From CAYRYU01 sp964428355 (lineage in GTDB: Bacteria > Muiribacteriota > Ozemobacteria > Ozemobacterales > Ozemobacteraceae): a stretch of DNA of 64,000 bases. Where the stretch lies: assembly GCA_964428355.1 (NCBI GenBank), contig CAYRYU010000030.1:1-64000 (forward strand), read 5' to 3'. The notes under the pieces were generated by a model. It saw nothing but the letters and a program-made list of their open reading frames with translations. It did no database searches and had not been told where the DNA came from. Below are positions 26,262 through 35,496 of the stretch, piece after piece. Each line of letters starts with the position of its first letter. The first letter of the stretch is position 1. The position numbers and the translations under genes are program-made.

Positions 26262-27067
26262 ACCGGGCCGGTCGCCCCCTCCCGTTAAGTCTTTTGATCT
26301 TCTTCCTGGTTTTTTCCCATCCGGTTTTCTCCCAGATCGATCGGTTCGGCGAAAGGATCCGGGAAGTGGGCTCCGAGGCCACCGGTTGGGCTTCCCGGAC
26401 CGCCACGGACCTCTGGAAGGGGTTGTCCCCCAAAACCTGCCGAAAGTGCGGCCAGCCGACTCCGCTCGGCCGCGACGAGTGCCTCAAATGCACGGGGGAG
26501 GACACTGCCCGCAACCTGACCAACCTGTTGAACGATGCCCTGGGAAGGGCCCGGGAAGGTTTGAAGAACCTGGGGGATCCCAAGCTGACCGATACCGTCG
26601 TCGAATCCCTCCTGAAAATGAAGGAGTGTCTCCAGCGCGACCGGCAGAACGATCCAGACATGGAGAGGGAAGTCCGGCGCCAGGGAATCGAAAGCATCGG
26701 AGACGTTCCCGTCGGCCCTGACCGGCGTCCGCTCAATGATTTCGCCAGGGAAGCGGTTTGGAAATACATGCCCTCCCTCGAGGGGACCGATTACGGCAAT
26801 GACCCGGCCAAGACCCTCTCCTACTTTCTCGTCCTCGACGGAAAGGGGTTCATCGAGAACGTGAAGATCATCCGCGGCCCCCTTGGACTTCCCATGACCC
26901 TGAAGGAGGGTTTCGACTACTATTACCGGGTGGATCCCGGGAAATCCCAGGACATCCTCGAAATCATGGACGACATCCGAAAGTTGTCCAATCCATCGAC
27001 CCCGGTGGAAAAACTCCCCCACATCCTGGACGGCATTGCCCGCGGACTACGCCTGCTCATGAAATGA
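26258..27067 (+). CDS. Secreted helical protein with a Cys4 zinc-ribbon-like motif
   Basis: A 269-residue protein starting at the ATG that overlaps the nagA stop. Signal peptide at 1-25 (LPLSLLIFFLVFSHPVFS). CRKCG and CLKC, 12 residues apart (about 63-80), form a CxxC...CxxC rubredoxin-knuckle pair that could bind Zn or Fe. The rest is charged and helical (KLTDTVVESLLKMKECLQRD; PLNDFAREAVWKYMPSLEG). A zinc ribbon in an exported protein is unusual. Translational coupling to nagA suggests a shared physiological role; the function is not recognised. Confidence 0.65.
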   Translation: MNRAGRPLPLSLLIFFLVFSHPVFSQIDRFGERIREVGSEATGWASRTATDLWKGLSPKTCRKCGQPTPLGRDECLKCTGEDTARNLTNLLNDALGRAREGLKNLGDPKLTDTVVESLLKMKECLQRDRQNDPDMEREVRRQGIESIGDVPVGPDRRPLNDFAREAVWKYMPSLEGTDYGNDPAKTLSYFLVLDGKGFIENVKIIRGPLGLPMTLKEGFDYYYRVDPGKSQDILEIMDDIRKLSNPSTPVEKLPHILDGIARGLRLLMK

Positions 27068-27091
27068 AACAATACCGAAAGGCCGGAAAGA

Positions 27092-27736
27092 ATGAAGAAG
27101 TCCCCCAAAGACCTCCCCTGGAACGATGAAGAACGCGCATTTTTCCGGAAGTTCCGTGACCCTGTCGATATCCAGGAGTTCCTGAACCGGACCCCCTACA
27201 ATCCCGAATGCACCTGCTGCTCGCCCAGGCTGGTGATCCGCCGGGGAAAAGCCCATTGTTTCGAGGGGGCGATGTTCGCCGCAGCAGCACTGAGAAACCT
27301 CGGTTATCCCCCCATGATTCTCGACATGATGGCGGTCAACGACGACGACCATGTGATCGCCGTTTTCAGGCGGAACGGTTGCTGGGGCTCGATCGCGAAA
27401 TCGAACTTCACGACCCTCCGGTTCCGGGAACCGGTCTACCTTACCATTCGCGAACTGGTGATGTCGTATTTCGATTTCTACTTCAATACCATCTGCCAGA
27501 AAACCTTGCGGAGTTTCTCGCGCCCGGTCAATCTGAGCCGGTTCGACTCGAAGGGCTGGATGACGAGCGAGGAAAGCCTCGAATACATCGGCGATCACCT
27601 CAACGCGGTCCCGCACAGGCGGATAATGAACCCCACGATGGAAAAGGAACTCCGCCTTTCGGATCCAGACCTGGTCAAAGCCGGATTGCTAGGGTCGAAC
27701 CCGTCCGGTCTCTTCACCCCCAAATCAAAACCTTGA
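27092..27736 (+). CDS. Transglutaminase-like cysteine protein (cytoplasmic)
   Basis: A 214-residue protein without a signal peptide. HCFEGAMFAAAALRNLGY carries the nucleophile Cys at a helix start, followed by DDDHVIAVF (His) and a later Asn/Asp after WGSIAKSN, the Cys-His-Asp order of the transglutaminase/protease fold. The N-terminal part has CTCC (about 35-38), possibly metal-binding. It sits in a same-direction run nagA - zinc-ribbon protein - this gene - serine hydrolase, spacing 24 and 15 bases. The activity could be peptidase, amidase or cross-linking; the substrate is unknown. Confidence 0.7.
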   Translation: MKKSPKDLPWNDEERAFFRKFRDPVDIQEFLNRTPYNPECTCCSPRLVIRRGKAHCFEGAMFAAAALRNLGYPPMILDMMAVNDDDHVIAVFRRNGCWGSIAKSNFTTLRFREPVYLTIRELVMSYFDFYFNTICQKTLRSFSRPVNLSRFDSKGWMTSEESLEYIGDHLNAVPHRRIMNPTMEKELRLSDPDLVKAGLLGSNPSGLFTPKSKP

Positions 27737-27751
27737 CCGACTGAGGAAAAG

Positions 27752-29758
27752 ATGCCTTCCAGGATTCGCGAAAACCTCTTCGCCGAGGACTTCGGTCCGC
27801 GAATACCTCTTTTCCGAGGCATCTGCCTGGTTGCGCTGGCAGGCATGTTTCTCGTTTCCTTTCTGGAGGCCGCCGCGGAAGCACGCGAGGCCAATTCCCG
27901 ATTTCCCCATGAATTGAACGACCCGAGGGAGCTGGAGGCTTTCCTGGACGGGGTGATCGGCGGACACATGTGTTCCTTCGGAACCCCGGGAGTTGGAGTC
28001 GTCGTAGTCAAGGAAGGGAAGATTTTCTTCTCGAAGGGATATGGCTTCGCGGAACAGGAGACCGGGAGACCCGTCATCCCCGACCGGACGGTCTTTCCTC
28101 TCTTCTCGACAACCAAGGCCTTCACCGCAACGGCGATAATGGCCATGGTCGAAAAGGGAAGGCTGGACCTCCAGGCGGACGTCCGTCATTATGACCCGCG
28201 GTTGCCGTCTTTCGGCGGCCTCTCTGGTCCGCTCACCCTCCACCAGATCCTTACCCACTCGACCGGCCTGGACAAAAACCTCGAAGGTCTCGCCTGGTTC
28301 GGTCCCATGGGGGCTCCCCCACCCTTTCTCTCCTATCTGACCGCCCATCAGCCGGAACGCACCGACACTCCAGGCGCTTTCTGCATGTATGACCTCGGCT
28401 ATGCATACACCATCGCCGGGGACGTCCTTGAAACGGTTTCGGGGAAAAGTTACCCCGACCTCATGAAGGAATTGATACTGGAACCCCTCGAAATGAGCCG
28501 GAGCGATTTCCGGATAACCGCTTCGCAAGAGGCCGACCTGGCCTTGGGCTACATTCCCGACTTCTCGGGGGGCCCATTCCGCCGTTGCGGCCGGCTCACG
28601 ACCCAGGTGGCCCCCGCCTCGGTTCTCCATGCAACCGTGGAGGACGTTGGCCATTTCCTGATCGCCCACCTCGAAGGGGGGCTCTACGGGACGAACCGGC
28701 TCCTCGCCTCCGGCACGATCGAAAGGATGCATGCATCGCAGTTCCGCTCCCACCCCACTTTTCCCGGAGTAGGCTACGGGTTTTTCCGCGGCCCCGGCTA
28801 CGTCGAGTGCCTGGGCGGGCCGTTCCCCCATTTGGGCGGAATGATCCTCGTTCCGCATTCCAGGATCGGATTGTTCTTCGCGAGCAATGCCCCAACAGGG
28901 CTGGAGCTTTTGAGGAGCCTGAAATACCGGTTCCTGGAACGGTACTTCCCGCGGACGGTGGAATGGGAACCGGGTCCCCCCGAGACCGGAACTCCCGCTC
29001 CTGTCGCCGACTTCGAAGGGCTCTTCCGGATCCGTTTCGCTTCGCGCCGCGGAATCGACAAACTCGAACTTCTCGCCCCAATTGCTTTCGAAATGCGGAT
29101 CCGCCCCGACGGCCCGGACCGGCTCGAAATCGAGCACACGATGATACCCTTGCGCTGGTCTCTGGTTCGCACCGGAACCGATCTTTTCCACCGAACCGAC
29201 AGTATGGGTCCGATTGCCTTCCAGCGGGATCAAGGGGGGAAGGTGACCGGCTTCGTGACGCACCCTTTCCTCCCATTCATCGCGATGCCCTTTTCCTTCG
29301 AGAGAATTTCGTGGTGGGAATCCAGACTTCCGAATCTCTGTTTTCTCGGGATGTTCTTCCTCTTCTTCTTCTGGCAGGGTTTCATTAGGCCGCTGGTAAT
29401 GGGCCTCGCGCGATTGCGCGGCGGAACCGCCGGCCCGGAGGGGCAGGGATGGCATCGGCGGGGAATTGCCTGTCTGGCCTTTCTGAACCTGGTCGTGCTG
29501 GGGATGCCCTTGTGGGCTTCCTTTCCCACCATCGACATCATCCCGCGCTTCATATTCGGAATGCCGCCCGCGGTGGCCTTCCTGATGCGGGCAGGGGTTC
29601 TCGTGGCGGGGCTCGACATCCTCGCCCCACTTCTGGCCTTGCACTTCTCATGGAGATCGTCTGCGGGTCGACTCGACAAGGTGCTGTTCGGGATTTCCGC
29701 TCTCGTCTCGGCGGCCTTCGCTCCCTTCAGCCTCTACTGGAACCTGATCACCCTCTGA
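27752..29758 (+). CDS. Membrane-anchored beta-lactamase-family serine hydrolase
   Basis: A 668-residue protein. TM1 at about 24-45, a class C beta-lactamase/DD-peptidase-like catalytic domain (about 55-400) with the nucleophile motif STTK near 119 (SxxK) and a YDLG motif near 212 standing in for YxN, then a small beta domain, and four C-terminal TM helices (about 528-668; LCFLGMFFLFFFWQGF, LAFLNLVVLGMPL and two more). This matches the PbpE/EstB-like serine hydrolases with C-terminal membrane bundle; these act on cell-wall or D-amino-acid peptides or esters. Last gene of the nagA run. Confidence 0.88.
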   Translation: MPSRIRENLFAEDFGPRIPLFRGICLVALAGMFLVSFLEAAAEAREANSRFPHELNDPRELEAFLDGVIGGHMCSFGTPGVGVVVVKEGKIFFSKGYGFAEQETGRPVIPDRTVFPLFSTTKAFTATAIMAMVEKGRLDLQADVRHYDPRLPSFGGLSGPLTLHQILTHSTGLDKNLEGLAWFGPMGAPPPFLSYLTAHQPERTDTPGAFCMYDLGYAYTIAGDVLETVSGKSYPDLMKELILEPLEMSRSDFRITASQEADLALGYIPDFSGGPFRRCGRLTTQVAPASVLHATVEDVGHFLIAHLEGGLYGTNRLLASGTIERMHASQFRSHPTFPGVGYGFFRGPGYVECLGGPFPHLGGMILVPHSRIGLFFASNAPTGLELLRSLKYRFLERYFPRTVEWEPGPPETGTPAPVADFEGLFRIRFASRRGIDKLELLAPIAFEMRIRPDGPDRLEIEHTMIPLRWSLVRTGTDLFHRTDSMGPIAFQRDQGGKVTGFVTHPFLPFIAMPFSFERISWWESRLPNLCFLGMFFLFFFWQGFIRPLVMGLARLRGGTAGPEGQGWHRRGIACLAFLNLVVLGMPLWASFPTIDIIPRFIFGMPPAVAFLMRAGVLVAGLDILAPLLALHFSWRSSAGRLDKVLFGISALVSAAFAPFSLYWNLITL

Positions 29759-29823
29759 GACCCACCGGCTCGAATGTCCGGAGGCATCAACCCGAGCGCT
29801 CGCGCCCCTCTCCTTCGGAAAAA

Positions 29824-30078
29824 TCAGGACGGAACGCGGATCCTGATCACGGCCCTCCCGGGACAAGCCCGGAGGCGCTCGAGGAGCAATGAAGCCGCGA
29901 GATCGGGAGAGAGCTCCGAAAAACCGTCGAGATCGATCATCGGCCTGGCTGGAAGCTCACGGAACTCCCATGTTACCTGTGGGGAACGACCTCGGGCGCA
30001 GATCTCGAGAATGAGGTATCCCTTCGGTTCCCCGCATTCCGCGAAAGACGAGTCTCGATTCGAAGTAACAGTTTTCAA
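29824..30078 (-). CDS. Small hypothetical protein downstream of the metallopeptidase
   Basis: 84 residues, ATG overlapping the stop of the upstream gene (ATGA), which supports translation. Mixed composition with a short beta-like stretch (GYLILEICARG, TWEFRELPARPM) and a helical end (SPDLAASLLLERLRACPGRA). No family recognised; it may be a partner of the membrane protease. The remainder of the 29.76-30.07 interval shows nothing else. Confidence 0.45.
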   Translation of the reverse strand: MKTVTSNRDSSFAECGEPKGYLILEICARGRSPQVTWEFRELPARPMIDLDGFSELSPDLAASLLLERLRACPGRAVIRIRVPS

Positions 30079-30599
30079 TCCGGACCAATCAACACATCGA
30101 TTTTAGAGCCATGGTCAAGAAAACGGGCGGATTTCGGAAAAGTGAGCGCTTTGGCTGCAAGGAAGATATCTCCGATCGAACTCCCGACAGCGATGATCAC
30201 GGAAATCATTCCCCCCGCCCGCGCAACCCCGGGCAACAGGAGATAACCGGCGGCACCAAGAAACCCGAAGAAACCCAGGGGGGTCAGGGAGTATAGGGCA
30301 TACACGGACTTGGTCATCGGAACATCGACCCGACACTCGAAGGCATACCAATGGAAATCCAGTGAAGTATGCCCCGGTCCAAGAAAGAGTCGAGCAACAA
30401 GCGCGTGGACATGCTCGTGGAAAAGGCATGGAATCAGGATGAACGGCTGTATCAGGACGAACTGAAAAAAAGTGCGGGGTAAGGGGATTCCCGGAGAAAG
30501 GAGCGAGAAAAGATACGTGGCCAGACAAACACCCGAGAAGGAGCCCCAGAAGGGATCCCAGGAAAGCTGATTTACCTGAATTGATGGGGTTCTGGACAA
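30075..30599 (-). CDS. Integral membrane zinc metallopeptidase-like protein (DUF3267-type)
   Basis: A 174-residue protein with about four hydrophobic helices. HEHVHALVA in the second helix is an HExxH zinc motif, and SIGDIFLAAK near the C-terminus supplies an Asp as the likely third ligand, the arrangement of DUF3267 and related site-2-protease-like families. Loops include FLGPGHTSLDFHWYAFECR. A role in regulated intramembrane proteolysis is possible by analogy. No anti-sigma factor is adjacent. It is convergent to the serine hydrolase and followed by an overlapping small gene. Confidence 0.65.
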   Translation of the reverse strand: MSRTPSIQVNQLSWDPFWGSFSGVCLATYLFSLLSPGIPLPRTFFQFVLIQPFILIPCLFHEHVHALVARLFLGPGHTSLDFHWYAFECRVDVPMTKSVYALYSLTPLGFFGFLGAAGYLLLPGVARAGGMISVIIAVGSSIGDIFLAAKALTFPKSARFLDHGSKIDVLIGPD

Positions 30600-30759
30600 C
30601 GTAGCTCCTTCCGACCGAAGATGAGCGGGAAAAACCGGAGCCCACGGGAAAGCGCGCCGGCTAGCTCCACGTCAAGCTCCAACCACGGGCACTCCATTTT
30701 CCGGAGAGATTCTGGCATCCCATTCCAGGTGGAACCACTCGGGCGTGGAGGCACGAATC

Positions 30760-31158
30760 TCAGCGGGTCACCACCAGATCGTTGCGTCCGATCAGAACGA
30801 AGACGGTGTTCATCACCGCGAGGTCGTCATCGAAGCCGAGGGGGTCCTCGAGATCGTTGGACGCATCGTCGGTATCGATGAAATAGCGGGCCGCACCGAC
30901 GACAAGTGCGCGATGCTCCTCGGGAAGATATGCATATTCCTTGAGAATCGTGCACATGGCTTTGGTCATCCGCTCGAGAAGGGGAACATTGATGTTCTTG
31001 TTCTTCACCGCCTCCTTGCGGATCGTCCTCATGTAAGCCTGGGTCTGGTCGGTGAGTGTCTTCACCTCCTCCAGGGAGAGCACCGCGAGCTTGCGGGCGA
31101 AGATATCCCGGCACATCGTTGGAATGGACGGGGGAATGCTCATCTTGAACTCGGCCAT
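30760..31158 (-). CDS. YkvA/DUF1232-like protein
   Basis: 132 residues, helical. The C-terminal half ALVVGAARYFIDTDDASND followed by LGFDDDLAVM matches the DUF1232 signature (usually YxxSPxDLxPDxxPxxGYxDD). Function is unknown in the family. It follows mfd by 13 bases and is likely co-transcribed. The ATG at 31158 is preferred to the TTG three bases earlier. Confidence 0.65.
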   Translation of the reverse strand: MAEFKMSIPPSIPTMCRDIFARKLAVLSLEEVKTLTDQTQAYMRTIRKEAVKNKNINVPLLERMTKAMCTILKEYAYLPEEHRALVVGAARYFIDTDDASNDLEDPLGFDDDLAVMNTVFVLIGRNDLVVTR

Positions 31159-31171
31159 CAATGGAATCCTT

Positions 31172-34100
31172 TCATGTCATATGCTCCTTCGACACCGCGG
31201 CTCCGTCTGCACCTGAAAGCATCAGGAAGTTCTCCGCGGTATCCAGGACCTCCGTCCCCTCCTCATCCTTGAGTTGGACGAAAACGGCGAAGGGATCGTT
31301 CTGGCTGAAGGAGATGCGTTTCCAGAAAGCGGTACGCAGGGCGACCAGATCGTTCAGGTCGGCGGCAGGCGACCTGTCGAACTCGAAGCGGAGACGGTTC
31401 ATCACACGCGTGATCTTCTTCACACCGGATTTTCCCGCGAGGAGCCGCAGGCGGGCCACCCGGAACAGGGAGTTGCCCTCCTCGGGAAGCCGCCCGAACC
31501 GGTCCTCGCACTCCGCCCGCAGGAGTTCCAGGGTCTCGATCCCGGTGCATCGGGCGATCCGGGCGTAGAGATCGAACCTCGTATCCTCGTCCCCGACGTA
31601 GGACATCGGGAAAAGAGCGGTGACCGGAATCTCGATCGCGGAATCCGAAGGTTTGGGAACCGAGACTCCACGCAACTTTCCGACCGCCTCCTCGAGAAGC
31701 TCGATATAGAGGGCGAATCCCACCGCGGCGATGTGCCCGCTCTGCTCCTCGCCAAGAAGGTTTCCCGCCCCCCGGATCTGGAGGTCGCGAAGCGCGATCT
31801 TGAAACCCGATCCGAGGGCGGTGTGTTCCTCGATCGTGGAAAGCCTTTCCTGAGCCTCCTGCGTGAGTCTCTTCCCTTTCGAGTAGAAAAAGTATGCCCA
31901 CGCCTGGCGGTTGGACCGGCCAACCCGTCCCCGAAGCTGGTACATCTGTGAAAGTCCGAGCCGCTCGGCTTCGTCCACGATCAGGGTGTTCACGTTGGGG
32001 ATGTCGAGCCCAGACTCGATTATGGTCGTCGCGAGCAACAGGTCATATTCCCCCTGGATGAAAGCGAGCATGGTCTTTTCCACCAGGGTCTCGTCCATCT
32101 GTCCGTGTGCGATGGCGATCCGGGCCTCGGGTACGAGATTACGCAGGAACTCCGCCTTCTGGTCGATCTTTTCGACCCGGTTGAAAACGTAGTAGACCTG
32201 GCCTCCGCGTTTGAGCTCTTCGATCACGGCGCGTTTCGCCCAGACCTGGTCGAACGGTGCGACATAGGTATGGACGGGACGCCGGTCTTCGGGGGGAGTG
32301 TCGATCACGCTGATCTGGCGTATCCCCGAAAGGGCCATCTGGAGGGTTCGGGGAATCGGGGTCGCCGAAAGGGTCAGCACGTCTATCGAGGCTTTGAGGG
32401 CCTTGAGCTTCTCCTTGTGCTTGACCCCGAACCGCTGCTCCTCGTCAACGATCAGCAGACCGAGTTCGCGGAACCCGATGTCGGAGGAAAGGAGGCGGTG
32501 GGTACCAACGAGGATGTCGACCCTTCCTCCCTTGACCCCGTCGATCGTCTTCTTCTGTTCGACCGGTTTCCGCAGTCGGCTGACCATGTCGACGGTCACT
32601 GGAAAACCCTGGAGCCGGTTGTTGAAGGTCTGGAAATGCTGGAAGGCCAGGAGGGTCGTTGGAGCAAGCACCGCCACCTGCTTTCCGGAGTTGACCGCCT
32701 TGAACGCCGCCCTGATGGCCACTTCCGTTTTCCCGTAACCGACGTCTCCACAGATGAGGCGGTCCATCGGGACTGCCGCCTCCATGTCGGCCTTGGTTGC
32801 GGAAATCGCCTTCGCCTGATCGGGGGTTTCGGTGAACGCGAACTTCCCCTCCATCTCCCGCTGTAGGTCGTTGTCGGGCAGGAAAGCGAAGCCGTGCGAC
32901 AACTGCCGGCGGGCATAAAGCTCCAGGAGCTCCCGGGCGATCGTCTCGACGTGTTTCTGGACACGTCTCTTCTGGTTCTCCCAGACCTTGGAGTTCAGGC
33001 TGTGAATCAGGGGCCTGGCCCCTTCCATACCGATGTATTTCTGAACCTTGTGGACCTGGTCGGCAGGAACGTAAAGCTTGTCTGTACCCGCATAGTTCAG
33101 GAGCAGGTATTCCCGGGTGTTTCCGCCCGCGGTCATGGGATGGATGCCCCCGAACTGGGCAATCCCGTGGTCGGCATGGACGACCAGGTCCCCCGGGACG
33201 AGCTGGGAGACTTCCAGGAGGCCCTTCTCCACCCTGGTTCTTGGGTGGGCCACGCTTTTGGCCTGATGGGGATAGATGTCTTCCTCCCCGAGGACCGCGA
33301 TCCTGTCGCGGTTGGCGATGAACCCCCGGCGGCCTGAACCGCACAGCATCAAAACCGCCCCATATGCCATCTTCATCGGGTCCGAGCCGGAGTAGACCGG
33401 TATCTTTCGCTCTCCCAAAAGCCCCTTCAGATTGTGGAACCTGTCAGGGTCGGAAATGATAAGGGTGACCGCCCATCCGTCGCGCATCCACCTGTTCAGA
33501 TCCGTAACAAGGGTCTCGCGCGAAGGATCGGAGGGCGGAGCGACCGGTTCGACCTCGAACACGAGCCCCGACCCCGCATCCCGCTTGAAACGACTGAAGG
33601 CGGCCGCCCCGGAGGCCCTGAGCCCGGCCAGGATTTCGGCAGGAGAATGGAAATAGGAGCCCGGTGGAAGGAGGGGCGTGAGCTCCGATGCTTTGGAAAA
33701 AGCTCGCTCCTGCTGCTCGAGGAAGGTCTCGAGATCATCTCCGATCTGGTCGGGATCCTCGATGAGGACGCGAGGCTGGTGCCAGTGCTCCCAGAGGAAG
33801 TGGGTCCCCTTTCCGAGGAAGGGCAGGAGTTCCCGGACATCCCGGCTGTCGGGGTGCAGGCAGAAACGTTCGATTCGGCGCTCGAGAAGTTCGCGACGTG
33901 TGGGGTCGAGTGCCCCGGCAGCGGCGTTCAGGGCGGCGAGAGCCCCTTCCCTTTCCACCCCGTCCATGAAATGCTCCAGGGCGGGAACCACCGCCGTTTG
34001 GGCCAGCTTGTCGAGAGTCCTCTGCGTCTCCACTGAAAAGGTCTTGATCGTCTCGATCTCGTCCCCGAAGAAATCGAGCCTGACCGGAAACTCCTGGTGG

Positions 34101-34660
34101 GGGGAAAACACGTCGAGAATCCCGCCCCTGACCGCGAACTGACCCGCGGCCTGAACCTGGCTGGTCCGCGTGTAACCGAGGCCGGCGAGGGAAAATGTGA
34201 GGTCTCTCAGGCTGAGAGTCGTCCCGACCGAAAGGACCAGGACCGATTCCGCCCACCGTCGCGGCGCAAAAAAACGCTCGCAGACGGCGGGCACCGTGGC
34301 GATGACCAATCCCCCGCCGGCGGAATCGAGACCGATCGCGGCGGTTCTTTCCGAGGATACCTCCCGTGGAATCGGGGTCTGGTCGTACCAGGACTCCCGT
34401 TCGGGAAGGAAGAGCTTCGCCCGGTTCTGGGCGGGCCCGAGCCAGGTCCGTGTTTCCTGGGCAAGGCGCAAGGCCCGGTCGGAACCGTTGACAACAAGAA
34501 GTGTGGCTTCCCCCCGGACTGCCAGCCGGGCGAGAAGCATCGGGGAAAGGGCCCCGGAAAGACCCGAAAACGGCCCTCCGGGAGCCTGTTTCAACCCCGC
34601 GAACAGCGATTCGAGAGGCTTGCCGGCTCCCATCGGGCCGAAATTCCGGGTTCCGGTCAC
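31172..34660 (-). CDS. mfd: Transcription-repair coupling factor
   Basis: Removes stalled RNA polymerase at lesions and recruits UvrA. About 1162 residues with the full Mfd layout: UvrB-homology N-terminus, RNA-polymerase-interacting CarD-like domain (VPGDLVVHADHGIAQFGGI), RecG-like translocase motor with Walker A GDVGYGKTEVAIR, Walker B-like VDEEQRFGV, motif III LSATPIPRTL, QLRGRVGR, and a C-terminal TRCF domain. Start: a GTG at 34660 has AAAGGA at six bases; the GTG at 34666 is adjacent to it and less likely. Cyclophilin precedes by about 27 bases and the YkvA-like gene follows, one operon from the promoter at 35345-35373. Confidence 0.96.
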   Translation of the reverse strand: MTGTRNFGPMGAGKPLESLFAGLKQAPGGPFSGLSGALSPMLLARLAVRGEATLLVVNGSDRALRLAQETRTWLGPAQNRAKLFLPERESWYDQTPIPREVSSERTAAIGLDSAGGGLVIATVPAVCERFFAPRRWAESVLVLSVGTTLSLRDLTFSLAGLGYTRTSQVQAAGQFAVRGGILDVFSPHQEFPVRLDFFGDEIETIKTFSVETQRTLDKLAQTAVVPALEHFMDGVEREGALAALNAAAGALDPTRRELLERRIERFCLHPDSRDVRELLPFLGKGTHFLWEHWHQPRVLIEDPDQIGDDLETFLEQQERAFSKASELTPLLPPGSYFHSPAEILAGLRASGAAAFSRFKRDAGSGLVFEVEPVAPPSDPSRETLVTDLNRWMRDGWAVTLIISDPDRFHNLKGLLGERKIPVYSGSDPMKMAYGAVLMLCGSGRRGFIANRDRIAVLGEEDIYPHQAKSVAHPRTRVEKGLLEVSQLVPGDLVVHADHGIAQFGGIHPMTAGGNTREYLLLNYAGTDKLYVPADQVHKVQKYIGMEGARPLIHSLNSKVWENQKRRVQKHVETIARELLELYARRQLSHGFAFLPDNDLQREMEGKFAFTETPDQAKAISATKADMEAAVPMDRLICGDVGYGKTEVAIRAAFKAVNSGKQVAVLAPTTLLAFQHFQTFNNRLQGFPVTVDMVSRLRKPVEQKKTIDGVKGGRVDILVGTHRLLSSDIGFRELGLLIVDEEQRFGVKHKEKLKALKASIDVLTLSATPIPRTLQMALSGIRQISVIDTPPEDRRPVHTYVAPFDQVWAKRAVIEELKRGGQVYYVFNRVEKIDQKAEFLRNLVPEARIAIAHGQMDETLVEKTMLAFIQGEYDLLLATTIIESGLDIPNVNTLIVDEAERLGLSQMYQLRGRVGRSNRQAWAYFFYSKGKRLTQEAQERLSTIEEHTALGSGFKIALRDLQIRGAGNLLGEEQSGHIAAVGFALYIELLEEAVGKLRGVSVPKPSDSAIEIPVTALFPMSYVGDEDTRFDLYARIARCTGIETLELLRAECEDRFGRLPEEGNSLFRVARLRLLAGKSGVKKITRVMNRLRFEFDRSPAADLNDLVALRTAFWKRISFSQNDPFAVFVQLKDEEGTEVLDTAENFLMLSGADGAAVSKEHMT

Positions 34661-34687
34661 CGGCACTCCTTTCCGGGTTCGAAGATC

Positions 34688-35296
34688 CTACTTTTCCTCG
34701 ATGGTGATGGTCTGGATGGTGGGTGGGGTCTTGGGCTTGCTGTTTTCCCCCGTCGGGCTCATCGCAACCTCGACCGACGAGATCTTGAGAACGACATCCA
34801 TTCCCTCGATGACCTTCCCGAACTGGGTGTAGTTGGGCCGCCGGTCCAGGTTCTTGGCGTTGGGTCCGTTGCAGATGAAGAACTGGCTTCCCTGCGTATT
34901 GGGGCCCGCGTTGGCCATGGCCAGGATTCCGGGTTCGTAGGAATGCTTCGCGGGAAGCTCGTCGTTGGTGGTGTAGCCGGGGCCGCCCATTCCGGTACCC
35001 TCGGGATCCCCGCCCTGGATCATGAAATCCTTGATGATGCGGTGGAAGATGGTCCCGTCGTAGAATCCCTCGCGGGCCAGGAACACGAAGCTGTTGACGG
35101 TACTGGGGGCTTCCTTGACCAGAAGCTCGATCTTGATGTCGCCGAGGCTGGTTTTCATGGTCGCGATGTAGCTTTTGTCCTGGCTGACCTTCATCTCGGG
35201 AGGCTTGTTCCAGGATTTTGCCTTCGCCGTCTGGGCGAAAAGGATCCCACTGACGAGGACGAAGAAAACCAGGACCGTAAACCATTCGGTGCGCAT
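34688..35296 (-). CDS. Exported cyclophilin-type peptidyl-prolyl isomerase
   Basis: 202 residues from the ATG at 35296; an N-terminal hydrophobic signal (WFTVLVFFVLVSGILFAQ) directs it to the periplasm. The cyclophilin core has FHRIIKDFMIQGGDP (catalytic Arg/Phe region), GSQFFI and a later FGKVIEGMDVV. It catalyses proline cis-trans isomerisation during folding of exported proteins. Its operon partner is mfd, with no obvious functional link. A strong promoter is 50 bases upstream. Confidence 0.93.
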   Translation of the reverse strand: MRTEWFTVLVFFVLVSGILFAQTAKAKSWNKPPEMKVSQDKSYIATMKTSLGDIKIELLVKEAPSTVNSFVFLAREGFYDGTIFHRIIKDFMIQGGDPEGTGMGGPGYTTNDELPAKHSYEPGILAMANAGPNTQGSQFFICNGPNAKNLDRRPNYTQFGKVIEGMDVVLKISSVEVAMSPTGENSKPKTPPTIQTITIEEK

Positions 35297-35344
35297 TGTC
35301 AAAAAGGCCTCCTGAGCGAAAAGATTCCGATTAACGGTTGGGCC

Positions 35345-35373
35345 ATTATAAAGACCCCGTGTTCCGTCGTCAA
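35345..35373 (-). promoter_or_regulatory. Strong sigma70-type promoter for cyclophilin-mfd
   Basis: On the minus strand TTGACG (35368-35373), 17-base spacer, TATAAT (35345-35350): 11 of 12 consensus positions. Confidence 0.85.
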
Positions 35374-35415
35374 TTGCCCTGGGGTGGAAGGTCACCCCAG
35401 GGCCCGACGCATTTC

Positions 35416-35444
35416 TTGTTTCTGCTCGGGGGTTTTGATAAGAT
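35416..35444 (+). promoter_or_regulatory. Possible extended -10 promoter for the DUF819 operon
   Basis: TTGTTT (35416-35421), 17-base spacer, TAAGAT (35439-35444) with an upstream TG making TGATAAGAT; about 50 bases before the ATG at 35497. Divergent from the cyclophilin promoter. Confidence 0.45.
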
Positions 35445-35496
35445 GGGCCGGAACACAGCCTGCAAAGGGTAATCGCAACGAAGTGAGGGGTTGGGG

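Noticed and set aside
27725..29644. 639-residue minus-strand open frame over the serine hydrolase
   Set aside because: Low-information Gly/Glu-rich translation; the plus frame has SxxK, membrane helices and a ribosome site.
30572..30754. 60-residue minus-strand frame upstream of the metallopeptidase
   Set aside because: No ribosome site or conservation feature; likely leader or intergenic sequence.
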